A DNA stretch of 64,000 bases from Wenxinia saemankumensis (GCF_900141735.1 NZ_FQYO01000002.1:310001-374000); one strand, 5' to 3'; shown: positions 17,274 through 27,002, numbered from the stretch's first letter. Numbers and translations are program-made. The notes: generated from the letters alone by a model not told the origin.

Positions 17274-17318
17274 GCAGAATCTCGGCGATAGCCGGTCCCC
17301 CGGGCCCGCTCCGGTCGC

Positions 17319-17346
17319 TTTACGCGCCGCCCGCCCCGTCCTATAC
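17319..17346 (+). promoter_or_regulatory. Candidate sigma-70 promoter of ileS
   Basis: TTTACG at 17319-17324 and CTATAC at 17341-17346 are separated by 16 bases, a good match to the housekeeping consensus in an otherwise uniformly GC-rich gap. Transcription would begin around 17353, some 155 bases before the ileS start, leaving a leader with the small frame described next. Confidence 0.45.
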
Positions 17347-17355
17347 ACCGCGCCC

Positions 17356-17406
17356 ATGACATGGCTCATCGACCGCATCGCCCGAATTAGCCTCCCGGCG
17401 CGCTGA
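17356..17406 (+). promoter_or_regulatory. Putative ileS leader peptide (16 aa, three Ile codons)
   Basis: A small open frame MTWLIDRIARISLPAR lies in the ileS leader, starting only a few bases after the predicted transcription start and therefore perhaps leaderless. Ile occurs at positions 5, 8 and 11 (ATC, ATC, ATT). Its stop overlaps the left arm of a possible stem (GGCGC..GCGCC, about 17397-17420). This layout would suit attenuation of isoleucyl-tRNA synthetase by Ile-tRNA supply. That is inference; no alternative antiterminator could be drawn with confidence. Confidence 0.35.
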
Positions 17407-17508
17407 GCCCTTCGGCGCCGCCGGGCCAATGGTGTCCGAGACCTCGCACCGATTCCTCCGAAGATGCCCCCCATCGCCGAAACGACTTTGCCGACAGGAG
17501 TCGAGCCC

Positions 17509-20448
17509 ATGTGCGCCGACACGACCGAACCGACCGACGCCCCCGCCGAGACGATCGACTACAAGGACACGCTGAACCTGCCGCGCACGGAGTTTCCGAT
17601 GCGCGCCGGCCTGCCGAAGCGCGAGCCCGAATGGCTGGAGCGCTGGCAGCGCCTCGCAGTCTACGATCGCCTGCGGGCGCAGGAGGGGCGCACGCCCTAC
17701 GTCCTGCATGACGGCCCTCCCTATGCGAACGGCAACCTCCATATCGGCCACGCGCTGAACAAGATCCTCAAGGACATGGTGGTGCGCAGCCACCAGATGA
17801 TGGGCTTCGACGCGCGCTACGTCCCCGGCTGGGACTGTCACGGCCTGCCGATCGAGTGGAAGATCGAGGAGCAGTACCGGGCCAAGGGCCAGGACAAGGA
17901 CGATGTCGACACGGTCGCCTTCCGCCAGGAATGCCGCCGCTTCGCCGAAGCCTGGGTCGACGTCCAGAGGGACGAGTTCAAGCGCCTCGGCATCACCGGC
18001 GCCTGGGACCGGCCCTACCTCACGATGGACTTCCACGCCGAGCGCGTGATCGCCGAGGAATTCCAGAAGTTCCTGATGAACGGCACGCTCTACCAGGGCT
18101 CCAAGCCGGTCATGTGGTCCCCCGTGGAGCAGACCGCCCTGGCCGAGGCCGAGGTGGAGTACCACGAGAAGGAAAGCCCGACGATCTGGGTGAAGTTCGC
18201 CGCCGAGGGGGAGGGCGATCTCGCCGGCGCGTATGTCGTCATCTGGACCACGACCCCCTGGACCATCCCGTCGAACAAGGCCGTCGTCTACGGCGCGGAC
18301 ATCGCCTACGGCCTCTACGAGGTCACCGGCACGCCGGACGAATGCTGGGCCGATGTCGGCGACCGCTACCTGCTGGCCGACGACCTCGCCGCCGACGTGA
18401 TGACCCGCGCCCGGCTGGAGCCGGACCAGTGGCGGCGCGTGCGGGACGTCACGGCGGAGGAGCTTTCCGCCCTGTCCCTGCGCCACCCCCTCGCCGGGGC
18501 CGAAGGGAGCGAGGGCGAATGGGACGAGCTGCGCGACTTCCGCGCCGCCGATTTCGTCACCGACACCGAGGGCACCGGCTTCGTCCATTGCGCCCCCTCG
18601 CATGGGATGGAGGAATACGACCTCTATCGCGGCCTCGGCATGCTGGAGCAGGTCCTCACCTACAACGTTATGGACGACGGCTCCTTCCGCGCCTCGCTGC
18701 CGTTCTTCGGCGGCAAGCGCATCCTGACCGACAAGGGCAAGGAAGGCGACGCCAACAAGGCCGTCATCGACAAGCTGGCGGAGGTCGGCGGCCTGCTCGC
18801 GCGCGGGCGGATCAAGCATTCCTACCCCCATTCCTGGCGGTCCAAGGCGCCGGTGATCTACCGCAACACGCCGCAATGGTTCGCCGCCATCGACCGCCCC
18901 GTCGGCGACGGGCAGGACGCGAACGGGACGACGATCCGCGAGCGGGCACTCACCTGCATCGACCAGGTGACATGGACTCCCGCCTCGGGGCGCAACCGGC
19001 TGCATTCGATGATGGAGGCGCGGCCCGACTGGGTGCTGTCGCGCCAGCGCGCCTGGGGCGTGCCGCTGACCTGTTTCGTGAAGAAGGGGGCCCTTCCGAC
19101 CGACCCGGACTTCCTGCTGAAGTCGGAAAAGGTCAATGCGCGCGTGCTCGAGGCCTTCGAGGCCGAGGGCGCCGATGCGTGGTATGCGGAAAATGCCAAG
19201 GCGCGGTTCCTCGGCAACGACGCCGACCCCGACGCGTACGATCAGGTCTTCGACGTGCTCGACGTGTGGTTCGACAGCGGCTCCACCCATGCCTTCGTCC
19301 TGCGCGACCGCGAGGACGGGGCGCCGGACGGGATCGCGGACCTCTATCTCGAGGGGACCGACCAGCATCGCGGCTGGTTCCACTCCTCCATGCTGCAATC
19401 GGTCGGCACGACCGGCCGGGCGCCCTACAGGGGCGTGCTGACCCACGGCTTCACGCTCGACGAGAAGGGCATGAAGATGTCCAAGTCGCTCGGCAACATC
19501 ATCGCCCCGCAGAAGGTGGTGGACCAGTACGGCGCCGACATCCTGCGGCTCTGGGTGGCGCAGACCGACTACACCGCCGACCAGCGCATCGGGCCCGAGA
19601 TCCTCAAGGGCACGGCCGACGCCTACCGGCGGCTGCGCAACACGATGCGCTTCCTGCTCGGCTCGCTCGCGGACGTCACCGAGGCCGACCGCACCGACCC
19701 CGCCGACATGCCCGAGCTGGAGCGCTGGGTGCTGCACCGCCTTGCCGAGCTCGACGCCTTCGTGCGCGAGCGCTACGCTGCCCACGACTTCCAGGCGGCG
19801 TTCCAGGCGGTCTTCACCTTCGCCACGGTGGACCTGTCGGCCTTCTATTTCGACGTGCGCAAGGATGCGCTCTACTGCGACGGCGACACGCCCCGCCGGC
19901 GCGCCGCGCGCACCGTGCTCGACCTGCTGTTCCACCGGCTGACGACCTGGCTCGCCCCGGTCCTCGTCTTCACGATGGAGGAGGTCTGGCTCGAGCGCTA
20001 TCCGGGCGAGGACAGCTCGGTCCACCTGACGGACTTCCCGGACACCCCGGCGGAGTGGCGCGACGCGGCGCTGGCGGCCAAGTGGTCGACGATCCGCCGC
20101 ACCCGCCGCGCCGTCACCGGCGCGCTCGAGATCGCCCGCCGGGACAAGGTGATCGGTGCCAGCCTCGAGGCCGCGCCGATCGTCCACGTGCCGGAGGACG
20201 TGGCGGCCGTGCTGCGGGACGTCTCCTTCGACGACCTGTGCATCACGAGCGGGATCGAGGTCACGACCGATCCCGCCCCGCCCGAGGCGCACCGCATCGA
20301 GGGCGCCTCCGATATCGGCGTCGTCTTCGCCCGCGCCGAGGGGCAGAAATGCCAGCGCTGCTGGAAGATCCTGCCCGATGTCGGCACCCATCCGCATCCG
20401 GGCGTCTGCGCCCGCTGCGAGGCCGCCCTGCAGGATCGCGGGGCGTGA
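17509..20448 (+). CDS. ileS: Isoleucyl-tRNA synthetase
   Basis: This 979-aa class I synthetase charges tRNA-Ile. It has the HIGH signature in [16 protein letters not shown] and the KMSKS signature in [11 protein letters not shown]. It also has an editing CP1 insert with [11 protein letters not shown], and a C-terminal zinc ribbon [14 protein letters not shown] typical of the bacterial long form. The ATG of [11 protein letters not shown] was chosen because AGGAG lies eight bases upstream; an in-frame ATG 45 bases earlier lacks a ribosome-binding site. A strong 13-bp hairpin follows the stop. It may be regulated by the leader peptide described above. Confidence 0.98.
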   Translation: MCADTTEPTDAPAETIDYKDTLNLPRTEFPMRAGLPKREPEWLERWQRLAVYDRLRAQEGRTPYVLHDGPPYANGNLHIGHALNKILKDMVVRSHQMMGFDARYVPGWDCHGLPIEWKIEEQYRAKGQDKDDVDTVAFRQECRRFAEAWVDVQRDEFKRLGITGAWDRPYLTMDFHAERVIAEEFQKFLMNGTLYQGSKPVMWSPVEQTALAEAEVEYHEKESPTIWVKFAAEGEGDLAGAYVVIWTTTPWTIPSNKAVVYGADIAYGLYEVTGTPDECWADVGDRYLLADDLAADVMTRARLEPDQWRRVRDVTAEELSALSLRHPLAGAEGSEGEWDELRDFRAADFVTDTEGTGFVHCAPSHGMEEYDLYRGLGMLEQVLTYNVMDDGSFRASLPFFGGKRILTDKGKEGDANKAVIDKLAEVGGLLARGRIKHSYPHSWRSKAPVIYRNTPQWFAAIDRPVGDGQDANGTTIRERALTCIDQVTWTPASGRNRLHSMMEARPDWVLSRQRAWGVPLTCFVKKGALPTDPDFLLKSEKVNARVLEAFEAEGADAWYAENAKARFLGNDADPDAYDQVFDVLDVWFDSGSTHAFVLRDREDGAPDGIADLYLEGTDQHRGWFHSSMLQSVGTTGRAPYRGVLTHGFTLDEKGMKMSKSLGNIIAPQKVVDQYGADILRLWVAQTDYTADQRIGPEILKGTADAYRRLRNTMRFLLGSLADVTEADRTDPADMPELERWVLHRLAELDAFVRERYAAHDFQAAFQAVFTFATVDLSAFYFDVRKDALYCDGDTPRRRAARTVLDLLFHRLTTWLAPVLVFTMEEVWLERYPGEDSSVHLTDFPDTPAEWRDAALAAKWSTIRRTRRAVTGALEIARRDKVIGASLEAAPIVHVPEDVAAVLRDVSFDDLCITSGIEVTTDPAPPEAHRIEGASDIGVVFARAEGQKCQRCWKILPDVGTHPHPGVCARCEAALQDRGA

Positions 20449-20456
20449 GGAAAGCC

Positions 20457-20492
20457 CGCCTCCGGCCCGGCCCCGCCGTCGGGCCGGAGGCG
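20457..20492 (+). terminator. Strong hairpin behind ileS
   Basis: CGCCTCCGGCCCG (20457-20469) pairs perfectly over 13 bp with CGGGCCGGAGGCG (20480-20492) around a 10-base loop. No T run follows, so it may be a Rho-assisted or 3'-protecting structure rather than a simple intrinsic terminator. The next gene starts 38 bp on. Confidence 0.6.
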
Positions 20493-20530
20493 GCCCCCCG
20501 GCAAGCGGGGCCGCCGGGCGGGCCGGGACG

Positions 20531-20788
20531 GTGACGGATGCCGATATCGCCGCCGCCCTGATGGCGCTGGCCCGCGCCCGGGCCCCCGGGACCTTCTGCC
20601 CGTCCGAGGCCGCCCGCGCCCTGTCGGAGGATTGGCGCCCGCTGATGGGCGTCGTGCGCCGCGTCGCCGCCACGCTGCCGCTCCTCGCGACGCAGGGCGG
20701 CGTCCCGGTCGACCCGGCCGGCGCGCGGGGCCCGATCCGCCTCGCGCTTGACGAGGGGAGGGCGGAGGGCGGACACTCCGGGACATGA
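20531..20788 (+). CDS. DUF3253 family protein
   Basis: This 85-aa protein starts with GTG (VTDADIAAALMALARARAPG). The core FCPSEAARALSEDWRPLMGVVRRVAATLPLLATQGG followed by PVDPAGARGPIRLAL is the DUF3253 pattern, a small winged-helix-like fold predicted to be nucleic-acid binding; the function is unknown. The stop overlaps the next ATG (ATGA), coupling it to the VOC gene. Confidence 0.72.
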   Translation: MTDADIAAALMALARARAPGTFCPSEAARALSEDWRPLMGVVRRVAATLPLLATQGGVPVDPAGARGPIRLALDEGRAEGGHSGT

Positions 20789-21150
20789 GCTACAAGCCCG
20801 CCGGTTCCACCGACCTCGCGCCCTACCTTGTCGTCCCCGACCCCGAGGCGGTGCTGGCCTTTGCCGAACAGGTCCTGGGCGGCGAACGGCTTCGCGCCTT
20901 CCGGGGCGAGGACGGGTCGGTCCTGCAGGCCGAGATCCGTCTCGGCGACACGGTCCTGATGGTCGGCGGCGGGGACGGGCCGCCCGCCATGCTGCATCTC
21001 TACATGCCGGACCAGGACGCGGCCTTCGAGCGGGCGGTGGCGGCGGGCTGCGACGTGCTTCAACCCATGATGGAAAAGGGCGACGGAGACCGCCGCGGCG
21101 GCGTCCGCAGCCCGGACGGGACGCAATGGTATCTCGCCCGGCAGGTCTGA
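20785..21150 (+). CDS. VOC/PhnB-like glyoxalase-fold protein
   Basis: This 121-aa protein is of the PhnB-like 3-demethylubiquinone/glyoxalase superfamily: LAPYLVVPDPEAVLAFAEQVLGGE at the N-terminus, LQAEIRLGDTVLMVGG in the middle, and a C-terminal GDRRGGVRSPDGTQWYLA with the usual 'GDR.G...DP.G..W.ia' pattern. No catalytic role can be given. It starts inside the DUF3253 stop and its 3' end overlaps the ogt start by 25 bases, so the three genes form one operon. Confidence 0.82.
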   Translation: MSYKPAGSTDLAPYLVVPDPEAVLAFAEQVLGGERLRAFRGEDGSVLQAEIRLGDTVLMVGGGDGPPAMLHLYMPDQDAAFERAVAAGCDVLQPMMEKGDGDRRGGVRSPDGTQWYLARQV

Positions 21151-21596
21151 AGGCGGCCCTCGACACCCCGACCGGCCCGTTCTGGATCGAGGCCCGGGCC
21201 GGCGCGATCGTCGCCGCCGGCTGGGGGCCGGTCCTGCGCCCCGCGCGGGGCGTCGACCTGCTGCAGCGGGCCTGCGTCCAGGTCACCGCCTACTGGGCCG
21301 GGCTGCTGCAGGACTTCGACCTGCCGCTCGATCCGGGCGGGACGGGCCTCGCCGCCCGTGTCTGGGCCGAGATGCGCGCCATCCCCTACGGCCGCACCCG
21401 CAGCTACGGCGAGATCGGCGCCGCGCTCGGCGTGCCGCCGCAGGCGGTCGGCCAGGCCTGCGGCGCCAACCCGCTGCCGCTGCTGATCCCCTGCCACCGC
21501 GTCACCGGCACCGGCCGGCTCGGCGGTTTCTCCGGCGCGCTCGGCCCCGAGACGAAGGCCGCGCTGCTGCGCCACGAGGGCGCGCTGCTGATCTGA
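21126..21596 (+). CDS. ogt: Methylated-DNA-protein-cysteine methyltransferase
   Basis: This 156-aa suicide DNA-repair protein removes O6-alkyl groups from guanine onto its own cysteine. The acceptor is C123 in LLIPCHRVTGTG. The arginine-finger helix-turn-helix is RVWAEMRAIPYGRTRSYGEIGAALG, and the helix-capping end is GGFSGALGPETKAALLRHEG. The ATG lies 25 bases inside the VOC gene; the next in-frame methionine would delete the N-terminal domain. A palindromic element 14 bases behind the stop probably ends the operon. Confidence 0.93.
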   Translation: MVSRPAGLKAALDTPTGPFWIEARAGAIVAAGWGPVLRPARGVDLLQRACVQVTAYWAGLLQDFDLPLDPGGTGLAARVWAEMRAIPYGRTRSYGEIGAALGVPPQAVGQACGANPLPLLIPCHRVTGTGRLGGFSGALGPETKAALLRHEGALLI

Positions 21597-21609
21597 GGGG
21601 GCGGCCCTG

Positions 21610-21671
21610 CTCTTATCTTGCCGGAAACACTCCGGGGGAGGCGCGCAGCGCCGGGGGCGGAGCCCCCTTAC
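21610..21671 (+). repeat. Dispersed palindromic intergenic element, copy 5
   Basis: CTCTTATCTTGCCGGAAACACTCCGGGGG is followed by GGCGCGCAGCGCC and a GGGGGC-GGA-GCCCCC stem ending in TTA. It lies just behind ogt in the direction of transcription, and between ogt and the convergent pcs stop. Confidence 0.75.
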
Positions 21672-21677
21672 GCGCCC

Positions 21678-22376
21678 TCAGCCGTCCCTGCCGTAGATCA
21701 GCTGCTGCACCGCGCCGACCGCCAGCAGGTAGACCGACGTGATCGCGAGTCCCCAGAGCGCCCAGCTCTCGGGATGGAAGTCGATCCAGGCCGCCCAGCC
21801 GGCGAAGCCGGTCCAGGCCAGCGCCACGGGCAGCGTGACCGCCTTCCAGCGCGGGGTGCGGGTGGGATGCACGAACTTGACCGGCAGGAACATCGCCACC
21901 GTCAGCACCGCGACGACGGCGAGGATCACCCAGTAGTTCGGCTTGAGCGCGAACATCACCAGCACGACCATGTTCCAGCAGCCCGGAAAGCCCGAGAAGG
22001 ACTTGTCGGCCGTCTTCATCCGCGTGTCCGCGAAGTAGAGCCCGCTTGCATAGGTGATGACGAGGATCGCGAGCCAGCCCGACCATCCGGGCAGCAGGTC
22101 CGGATGCACGAAGAGCGCGTAGGCCGGGATGAAGACGTAGGTGAGGTAGTCGATGATCAGGTCGAGCAGCTCGCCGTCGAAGACGGGCGCGTTGCGGCCC
22201 ACGTCGTATCTCCGCGCCAGCGGGCCGTCGATCCCGTCGACGAAGAAGGCGACGACCAGCCACAGGAACATCACGTCCCATTGCCCCGCCACCGCGGCGA
22301 GGAGCGAGAGCATCGCGAAGACCGATCCCGTCGCGGTCAGCAGGTGGACCGAGAGGGCCTTTGCGCGGATATCCAT
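21678..22376 (-). CDS. pcs: Phosphatidylcholine synthase
   Basis: This 232-aa integral membrane CDP-alcohol phosphotransferase condenses CDP-diacylglycerol with choline to give phosphatidylcholine. The active-site pattern is visible as DGPLAR, then a dozen residues, then DGELLDLIID, with the metal-binding aspartates in the Pcs arrangement. Six to eight hydrophobic segments follow one another (such as FAMLSLLAAVAGQWDVMFLWLVVAFFVDG), and FSGFPGCWNMVVLVMFAL is a Pcs hallmark. The start at MDIRAKALSVHLLTA has GAGGACAGGAT upstream; the longer open frame is Pro/Arg-rich. It lies downstream of xerC on the same strand with a 109-bp gap. Confidence 0.92.
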   Translation of the reverse strand: MDIRAKALSVHLLTATGSVFAMLSLLAAVAGQWDVMFLWLVVAFFVDGIDGPLARRYDVGRNAPVFDGELLDLIIDYLTYVFIPAYALFVHPDLLPGWSGWLAILVITYASGLYFADTRMKTADKSFSGFPGCWNMVVLVMFALKPNYWVILAVVAVLTVAMFLPVKFVHPTRTPRWKAVTLPVALAWTGFAGWAAWIDFHPESWALWGLAITSVYLLAVGAVQQLIYGRDG

Positions 22377-22485
22377 CGGATCCTGTCCTCGTCTGTCTGG
22401 CATGGCATGCGCCCCTCGTCCGTCGCGGCCGGTGCGCCCCGGCGGAGAGGTCGGGCCCCGGCCTTCGCAGCGCCGGTCCCCGGGG

Positions 22486-23481
22486 TCAACCGGAACCCCG
22501 CGCGGATCGTTCCTCGGCCCTTTCCCCGGCCCCCTCCTCGGCAGGGGCACGCCGCCCTTTGGCGCCGGCCCTCGGATGGGCGGCGTCGTAGACCTCCATC
22601 AGCCGGCCGGCATCGACCGCCGTATAAGCCTGCGTGGTGGAGAGCGAGGCATGGCCGAGCAGTTCCTGGATCGCGCGGAGGTCGCCCCCGGCCGAGAGCA
22701 GGTGGGTCGCGAAGGAATGGCGCAGGGCATGCGGCGTGGCGCTGGGCGGCAGGCCGAGCCGGGTGCGGGCCCCTTCCATCGCGCGCTGCACGAGCCGGGG
22801 ATTCAGCGCGCCGCCCCGCGCGCCGCGGAAGAGCGGGCCGTCCGCCTCGGCGGGGAAGGGGCAGAGCCGGAGATAGGCGTCGACCGCGTCCCGCGCGACG
22901 GGCAGGACCGGCACGCGCCGCTCCTTGCCGCCCTTGCCCCTGATCGTGATCGCGGCGGCCAGCGGCGCGTCCGCGCCGGTCAGCGACAGCGCCTCCGAGA
23001 TCCGCAGCCCGCAGCCGTAGAGCAGCGTGACCACCGCCCGGTCCCGCGCCGCGATCCAGGGCTCGGCCGCGACCGCCTCGACATCGTCCAGCACGGCGCG
23101 GGCCGCGCCCTCGTCCAGCGGACGCGGCAGGCCGGGCTTGTAGCGCGGGGCGCGGGTCGCGAGGACGGCCGTCGGCTCGAACCCCTCGCGCTCGGACAGC
23201 CAGCCGTAGAAGGTCTTCACCGCCGAGAGCGCCCGCGCGAGCGAGCGCGCGCCGACGCCGCGGCCGCGTTCATGCGCCATCCAGGCGCGCATGTCGGGCG
23301 TGGTGATCCGCGCCAGCGGGGCGAGGCCGAGCGCATCGCCGTGATGCCGCTGCAGGAAGGCGAGAAAGCCCAGCACGTCCGACTGGTAGGCCCTGACCGT
23401 GTTCGCCGCCGCGCCCTTCACCCCGCGCTCGTGGTCCAGCCAGCGGGACAGCGCGTCGGCCAGGGCGGGCGAGAGGCTCAT
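22486..23481 (-). CDS. xerC: Tyrosine recombinase XerC
   Basis: This 331-aa protein has an N-terminal SAM-like core-binding domain (LSRWLDHERGVKGAAANTVRAY) and a C-terminal catalytic domain with all expected residues: R160 (CGLRISEAL), K183/K186 (IRGKGGKERRVP), H251 and R254 (HALRHSFATHLL), H277 (LLGHASLSTTQ) and Y286. It resolves chromosome dimers at dif together with XerD. It is a chromosomal housekeeping gene, not an integrase. Its ATG overlaps the stop of the DUF484 gene (ATGA), an arrangement conserved in many proteobacteria. The C-terminal tail of about 35 residues is Ala/Gly/Glu/Arg-rich and probably disordered. Confidence 0.95.
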   Translation of the reverse strand: MSLSPALADALSRWLDHERGVKGAAANTVRAYQSDVLGFLAFLQRHHGDALGLAPLARITTPDMRAWMAHERGRGVGARSLARALSAVKTFYGWLSEREGFEPTAVLATRAPRYKPGLPRPLDEGAARAVLDDVEAVAAEPWIAARDRAVVTLLYGCGLRISEALSLTGADAPLAAAITIRGKGGKERRVPVLPVARDAVDAYLRLCPFPAEADGPLFRGARGGALNPRLVQRAMEGARTRLGLPPSATPHALRHSFATHLLSAGGDLRAIQELLGHASLSTTQAYTAVDAGRLMEVYDAAHPRAGAKGRRAPAEEGAGERAEERSARGSG

Positions 23482-24194
23482 GCCAGCCAGCGCCGCATCG
23501 CCCGTTCGAACACGCCGGCGAAGAAGCCGAGAAGGTCGGTCCCCTGCTGCGGCGAGAAGAGATGCGGATCCTCCGACCCCATGACGAGCAGGCCCGCCGC
23601 CGTGTCCGGCCCGAAATCGAGCAGCAGGCAGACCTCCGACCGGATCGCGGTGCGCCCGGACCAGAGCGGGCTCTGCGCGACCGCGTCCGGCCCGATCTGG
23701 CGCAGCGTGACCTGCCGCAGCGGGATCGCCCTTCCGTGATTGACGTAGTCCGCGATGAAGCCCGCCGGCTGCAGGCTCAGCACGTCGCCCAGCCGGGCGA
23801 GGGCGGCCGTGCCGTCGCCCTCCTCGGCCTCCAGCACCAGCCGCAGCTCGTCTACCCGCAGGATCTGCGCCACCTCGGTGCCGAGATCGCGCAGGAAGAC
23901 CTCGAACTGCGCCGGCTCCAGCAGCTTCAGGATCGCCCGGTGGATCTGGTTGGTGCCGGCGAGGTTCTCGTAGGCGGCCGCGATCACGCTGCGATGCGTG
24001 TCCTCCAGCCGGTCGAGCCGCGCCTCCAGCCGCTCCATCGCGATCCCGCGCAGGTCGACGATGTTGGTGCCCATCGCCCGCTCGTTGGCGGCGACGAGCG
24101 CGGCCATCACCTCGGCATCGTCGAGAAGCGCGTCGGGGTCGGAGATGATGCGGTCGCGCAAGGTCGCGTCGAGCGCGGCGAGATTCTGGTCCAT
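23478..24194 (-). CDS. DUF484 family protein (GAF-like)
   Basis: This 238-aa protein of the DUF484 family is usually encoded just upstream of xerC, as here. The N-terminal IISDPDALLDDAEVMAALV and a helical stretch (residues about 40-90; VDLRGIAMERLEARLDRLEDTHRSVIAAA) are followed by a GAF-like domain ending GLLVMGSEDPHLFSPQQGTDLLGFF, which is highly typical. The function is unknown. MDQNLAALD was taken as the start, with AGGA about nine bases upstream. Confidence 0.93.
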   Translation of the reverse strand: MDQNLAALDATLRDRIISDPDALLDDAEVMAALVAANERAMGTNIVDLRGIAMERLEARLDRLEDTHRSVIAAAYENLAGTNQIHRAILKLLEPAQFEVFLRDLGTEVAQILRVDELRLVLEAEEGDGTAALARLGDVLSLQPAGFIADYVNHGRAIPLRQVTLRQIGPDAVAQSPLWSGRTAIRSEVCLLLDFGPDTAAGLLVMGSEDPHLFSPQQGTDLLGFFAGVFERAMRRWLA

Positions 24195-24568
24195 GGTCGG
24201 GGTCCTGCTCGTCTGCCTCGGCCCGTCCCCCTCGTGTGGCGGGGGGATCGGGCGCATGTCGGGCGAGAGTGGCCGCCCGCGACCCGCCCCGCAAGCCGGG
24301 ACGGCACCGCCCGCCGGCCGGCGTGACTCCCCGGCGACAGGGCCGCCAGGGGGCAGGGGGCAGTCCCGGAGACGAGGGGCCCATCCCGGCCCCGTCTCGT
24401 CGCGGCCGGCAACCCGTGCGGGCAGGGGCGTCTGCCGCTCCCCCGCCCGGCACCGACGTCGGTCAGGCCGCCGGCGCGCGACGCCGGGCCCCATCGCGGC
24501 GCCAACCGCGCCGGCCGGGCGCGCTTCCGCCCTTTTGCCGCGCGGCCCGGATCGCTACATCGCGGGCC
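24195..24568. other. Divergent intergenic region between DUF484-xerC and priA
   Basis: No gene is recognised here. The region must carry the promoters of both divergent units. It holds GC-rich imperfect inverted repeats, the clearest being GAGACGAGGGGCC with GGCCCCGTCTC (about 24371-24400), and no A/T-rich -10 that stands out. Confidence 0.45.
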
Positions 24569-26848
24569 ATGCCCCCCGACTCCTCACAATCCGATCTCTT
24601 CGGTGCCCCGCAGGGGGCGGCCGGGCCGGATGCGCGCGTGGAGGCCGGGGCGGAAGAGGGGGCCGAGTTCTTTCCCGAGGGCACGCCCATCGCCGTGCTC
24701 ACCACCCAGCCGCTCGACCGACTTCTCGACTACCGCGCCCCGGCGGGCGGCTGCTGGATCGGTGCCTTCCTCGAAGTGCCGCTCGGCCCGCGGGCGGTGC
24801 TCGGCGTCGTCTGGGGGCCGGGGACCGGCAGTTTCGACCGGGCCAGGCTGCGCCCCGCCAGCCGCGTGCTCGAGGCGGCCCCGCTCCGGGCCGAGATGCG
24901 CGAGTTCCTCGGCCGCGCGGCCGATTACACGCTGACGCCGATGCCCGCGATGCTGCGCCTCGCCAGCCGGGCGCCGGATCTCGGCGCGCCGCCCGCCGCC
25001 CGGCGTGTCTACCGGCTGGGGGAGGGGACGCCCCCCCGCATGACCGAGGCGCGCGAGAAGGTGCTCGCCGTGCTCGAGGAATATGGCGGCCTCGCCTTCC
25101 AGCTGTCGGAACTGGCGCAGATGGCCGGCACCGGCACCTCGGTCGTGAAGGGCCTCGTCAAGGCCGGCGCCGTGCTGGAGGAGGAGGCGCCCCGCGACAT
25201 GCCCTTTCCCCGGCTCGACCCCTCCGCGGCACCGAAGGCGCTGACCGAAAGCCAGCAGGCTGGGGCGGACCGGCTGCGCGCGGCCGTGGCCGCCCGGCGC
25301 TATTCCACCACCCTGCTGCGCGGGGTCACCGGCTCGGGCAAGACCGAGGTCTATCTCGAGGCGGTCGCCGAATGCCTCGCGCAGGGCCGGCAGGCGCTGG
25401 TCCTGCTGCCCGAGATCGCGCTCACCGGCGAATTCGTGGGCCGGGTGGAGGCGCGGTTCGGCGCCCGCCCCGCCGAATGGCATTCGGGCGTGACCCAGAC
25501 CGAGCGGCGCCGCACCTGGCACATGGTCGCGGCGGGCGGGGCGGAACTGGTGGTGGGCGCCCGCTCCGCGCTCTTCCTGCCCTACCGGGATCTCGGGCTG
25601 ATCGTCGTCGACGAGGAGCACGACACCTCCTACAAGCAGGAGGAGGGCGTGCTCTACAACGCCCGCGACATGGCGGTGCTGCGCGCCTCCATCGCGGGCG
25701 CGCAGGTGGTTCTCGCCTCCGCCACGCCCTCGCTCGAGAGCTGGGTGAATGCCGAGGCGGGGAAATACGCCCGCATCGACCTGACCGACCGGTTCGGCCC
25801 GGCCGTCCTGCCCCGGATGGAGGCGCTGGACCTGCGGGGCGAGGACATGCCCGCCGGCCGTTGGGTCTCCGAGCCGCTGGCCCGCGCGGTCGAGGGGCGT
25901 CTGGCGCGGGGCGAGCAGTCGCTCCTCTTCCTCAACCGCCGGGGCTATGCGCCGGTCACGATCTGTCGCGCCTGCGGGCACCAGATCGGCTGCGACACCT
26001 GCGATGCCCGCATGGTCGAGCACCGGTTCCTCAAGCGCCTGATGTGCCATCAATGCGGCGAGACGAAGCCGATCCCCGCCGCCTGTCCCGCCTGCGAGGT
26101 CGAGGGCAAGCTCGCCCCCGTCGGCCCGGGGGTCGAGCGGCTGGCCGAGGAGGCGACCGCCCGCTTCCCCCGCGCGCGGGTCGCGGTCCTGTCCTCGGAT
26201 CTCTTCGGCAGCGCCCGCGCGCTCAAGGCCGAGATCGCGGCCATCGCGGCAGGCGCGGCGGACATCGTCATCGGCACGCAACTGGTGGCGAAGGGCCACA
26301 ATTTCCCCAAGCTGACCCTCGTCGGGGTGATCGACGCCGATCTGGGGTTGCAGGGGTCGGACCTGCGCGCGGCGGAGCGGACCTTCCAGCTGATGCGCCA
26401 GGTCGCCGGCCGGGCAGGCCGGGCCGAGGCGCCGGGCACCGCCCTCCTCCAGACCTTCCAGCCCGAGCATCCGGTCATCCGCGCGATCCTGACCGGCGAC
26501 GAGGAGGGGTTCTGGGCCGCCGAGGCGGCGGAGCGGCGCGCGGCGGGCGTGCCGCCCTTCGGCCGGATGGCGGGGATCGTGCTGTCCTCGCCCGACGTGC
26601 AGGAGGTGTTCGATCTCGGCAACGCACTCGCCCGGCGCGACGGCCCGCTCCGGCGGATCGGGGCGCAGGTATTCGGCCCCGCCCCGGCGCCGATCGCCCG
26701 CGTCCGGGGCCGCCACCGCGTGCGCCTCCTGGTCAAGGCGGAGCGGAGCGCCCCGCTGCAGGCCGCCTTGGCCGAATGGGTCGCGCAGGTGAAGCGACCC
26801 GCGAACCTGCGCCTCGCCATCGACATCGACCCGCAGAGCTTCCTCTGA
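24569..26848 (+). CDS. priA: Primosomal protein N' (replication restart helicase PriA)
   Basis: This 759-aa protein has an N-terminal 3'-DNA-binding domain (VLTTQPLDRLLDYRAPAG; FLEVPLGPRAVLGVVWG) and a superfamily 2 helicase core with Walker A GVTGSGKTEVYL, DEEH box VDEEHDTSYKQEEG and SATPSLES. The zinc-binding insert has paired cysteines (CRACGH..CDTC..CHQCGE..CPAC). Motifs V and VI are GTQLVAKGHNFP and MRQVAGRAGRAE. It restarts stalled replication forks. The ATG (MPPDSSQSDLFG) gives the usual N-terminus; about 30 extra residues before the conserved domain are acidic and variable. Confidence 0.96.
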   Translation: MPPDSSQSDLFGAPQGAAGPDARVEAGAEEGAEFFPEGTPIAVLTTQPLDRLLDYRAPAGGCWIGAFLEVPLGPRAVLGVVWGPGTGSFDRARLRPASRVLEAAPLRAEMREFLGRAADYTLTPMPAMLRLASRAPDLGAPPAARRVYRLGEGTPPRMTEAREKVLAVLEEYGGLAFQLSELAQMAGTGTSVVKGLVKAGAVLEEEAPRDMPFPRLDPSAAPKALTESQQAGADRLRAAVAARRYSTTLLRGVTGSGKTEVYLEAVAECLAQGRQALVLLPEIALTGEFVGRVEARFGARPAEWHSGVTQTERRRTWHMVAAGGAELVVGARSALFLPYRDLGLIVVDEEHDTSYKQEEGVLYNARDMAVLRASIAGAQVVLASATPSLESWVNAEAGKYARIDLTDRFGPAVLPRMEALDLRGEDMPAGRWVSEPLARAVEGRLARGEQSLLFLNRRGYAPVTICRACGHQIGCDTCDARMVEHRFLKRLMCHQCGETKPIPAACPACEVEGKLAPVGPGVERLAEEATARFPRARVAVLSSDLFGSARALKAEIAAIAAGAADIVIGTQLVAKGHNFPKLTLVGVIDADLGLQGSDLRAAERTFQLMRQVAGRAGRAEAPGTALLQTFQPEHPVIRAILTGDEEGFWAAEAAERRAAGVPPFGRMAGIVLSSPDVQEVFDLGNALARRDGPLRRIGAQVFGPAPAPIARVRGRHRVRLLVKAERSAPLQAALAEWVAQVKRPANLRLAIDIDPQSFL

Positions 26849-27002
26849 GCGGCGCCCCGGCCGAGCGAACCCGCCGAGCGGGGCTGGGTCGAGCGGGCGC
26901 GGGCCCCCAAATCACCACGATTGTTTCACGATCCGTCCCCGAAGGCGGGACAGGGTCGGCGGCGTTCCCGGCAGGCTGCCGCAACCCGCGAGGCTCAATC
27001 CG

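Noticed and set aside
22486-23481. XerC as an integrase marking a mobile element next to the tRNA array
   Set aside because: It has the conserved DUF484-xerC arrangement, full-length Xer motifs and host base composition, so it is the chromosomal dimer-resolution recombinase. It is also 22 kb from the tRNA.
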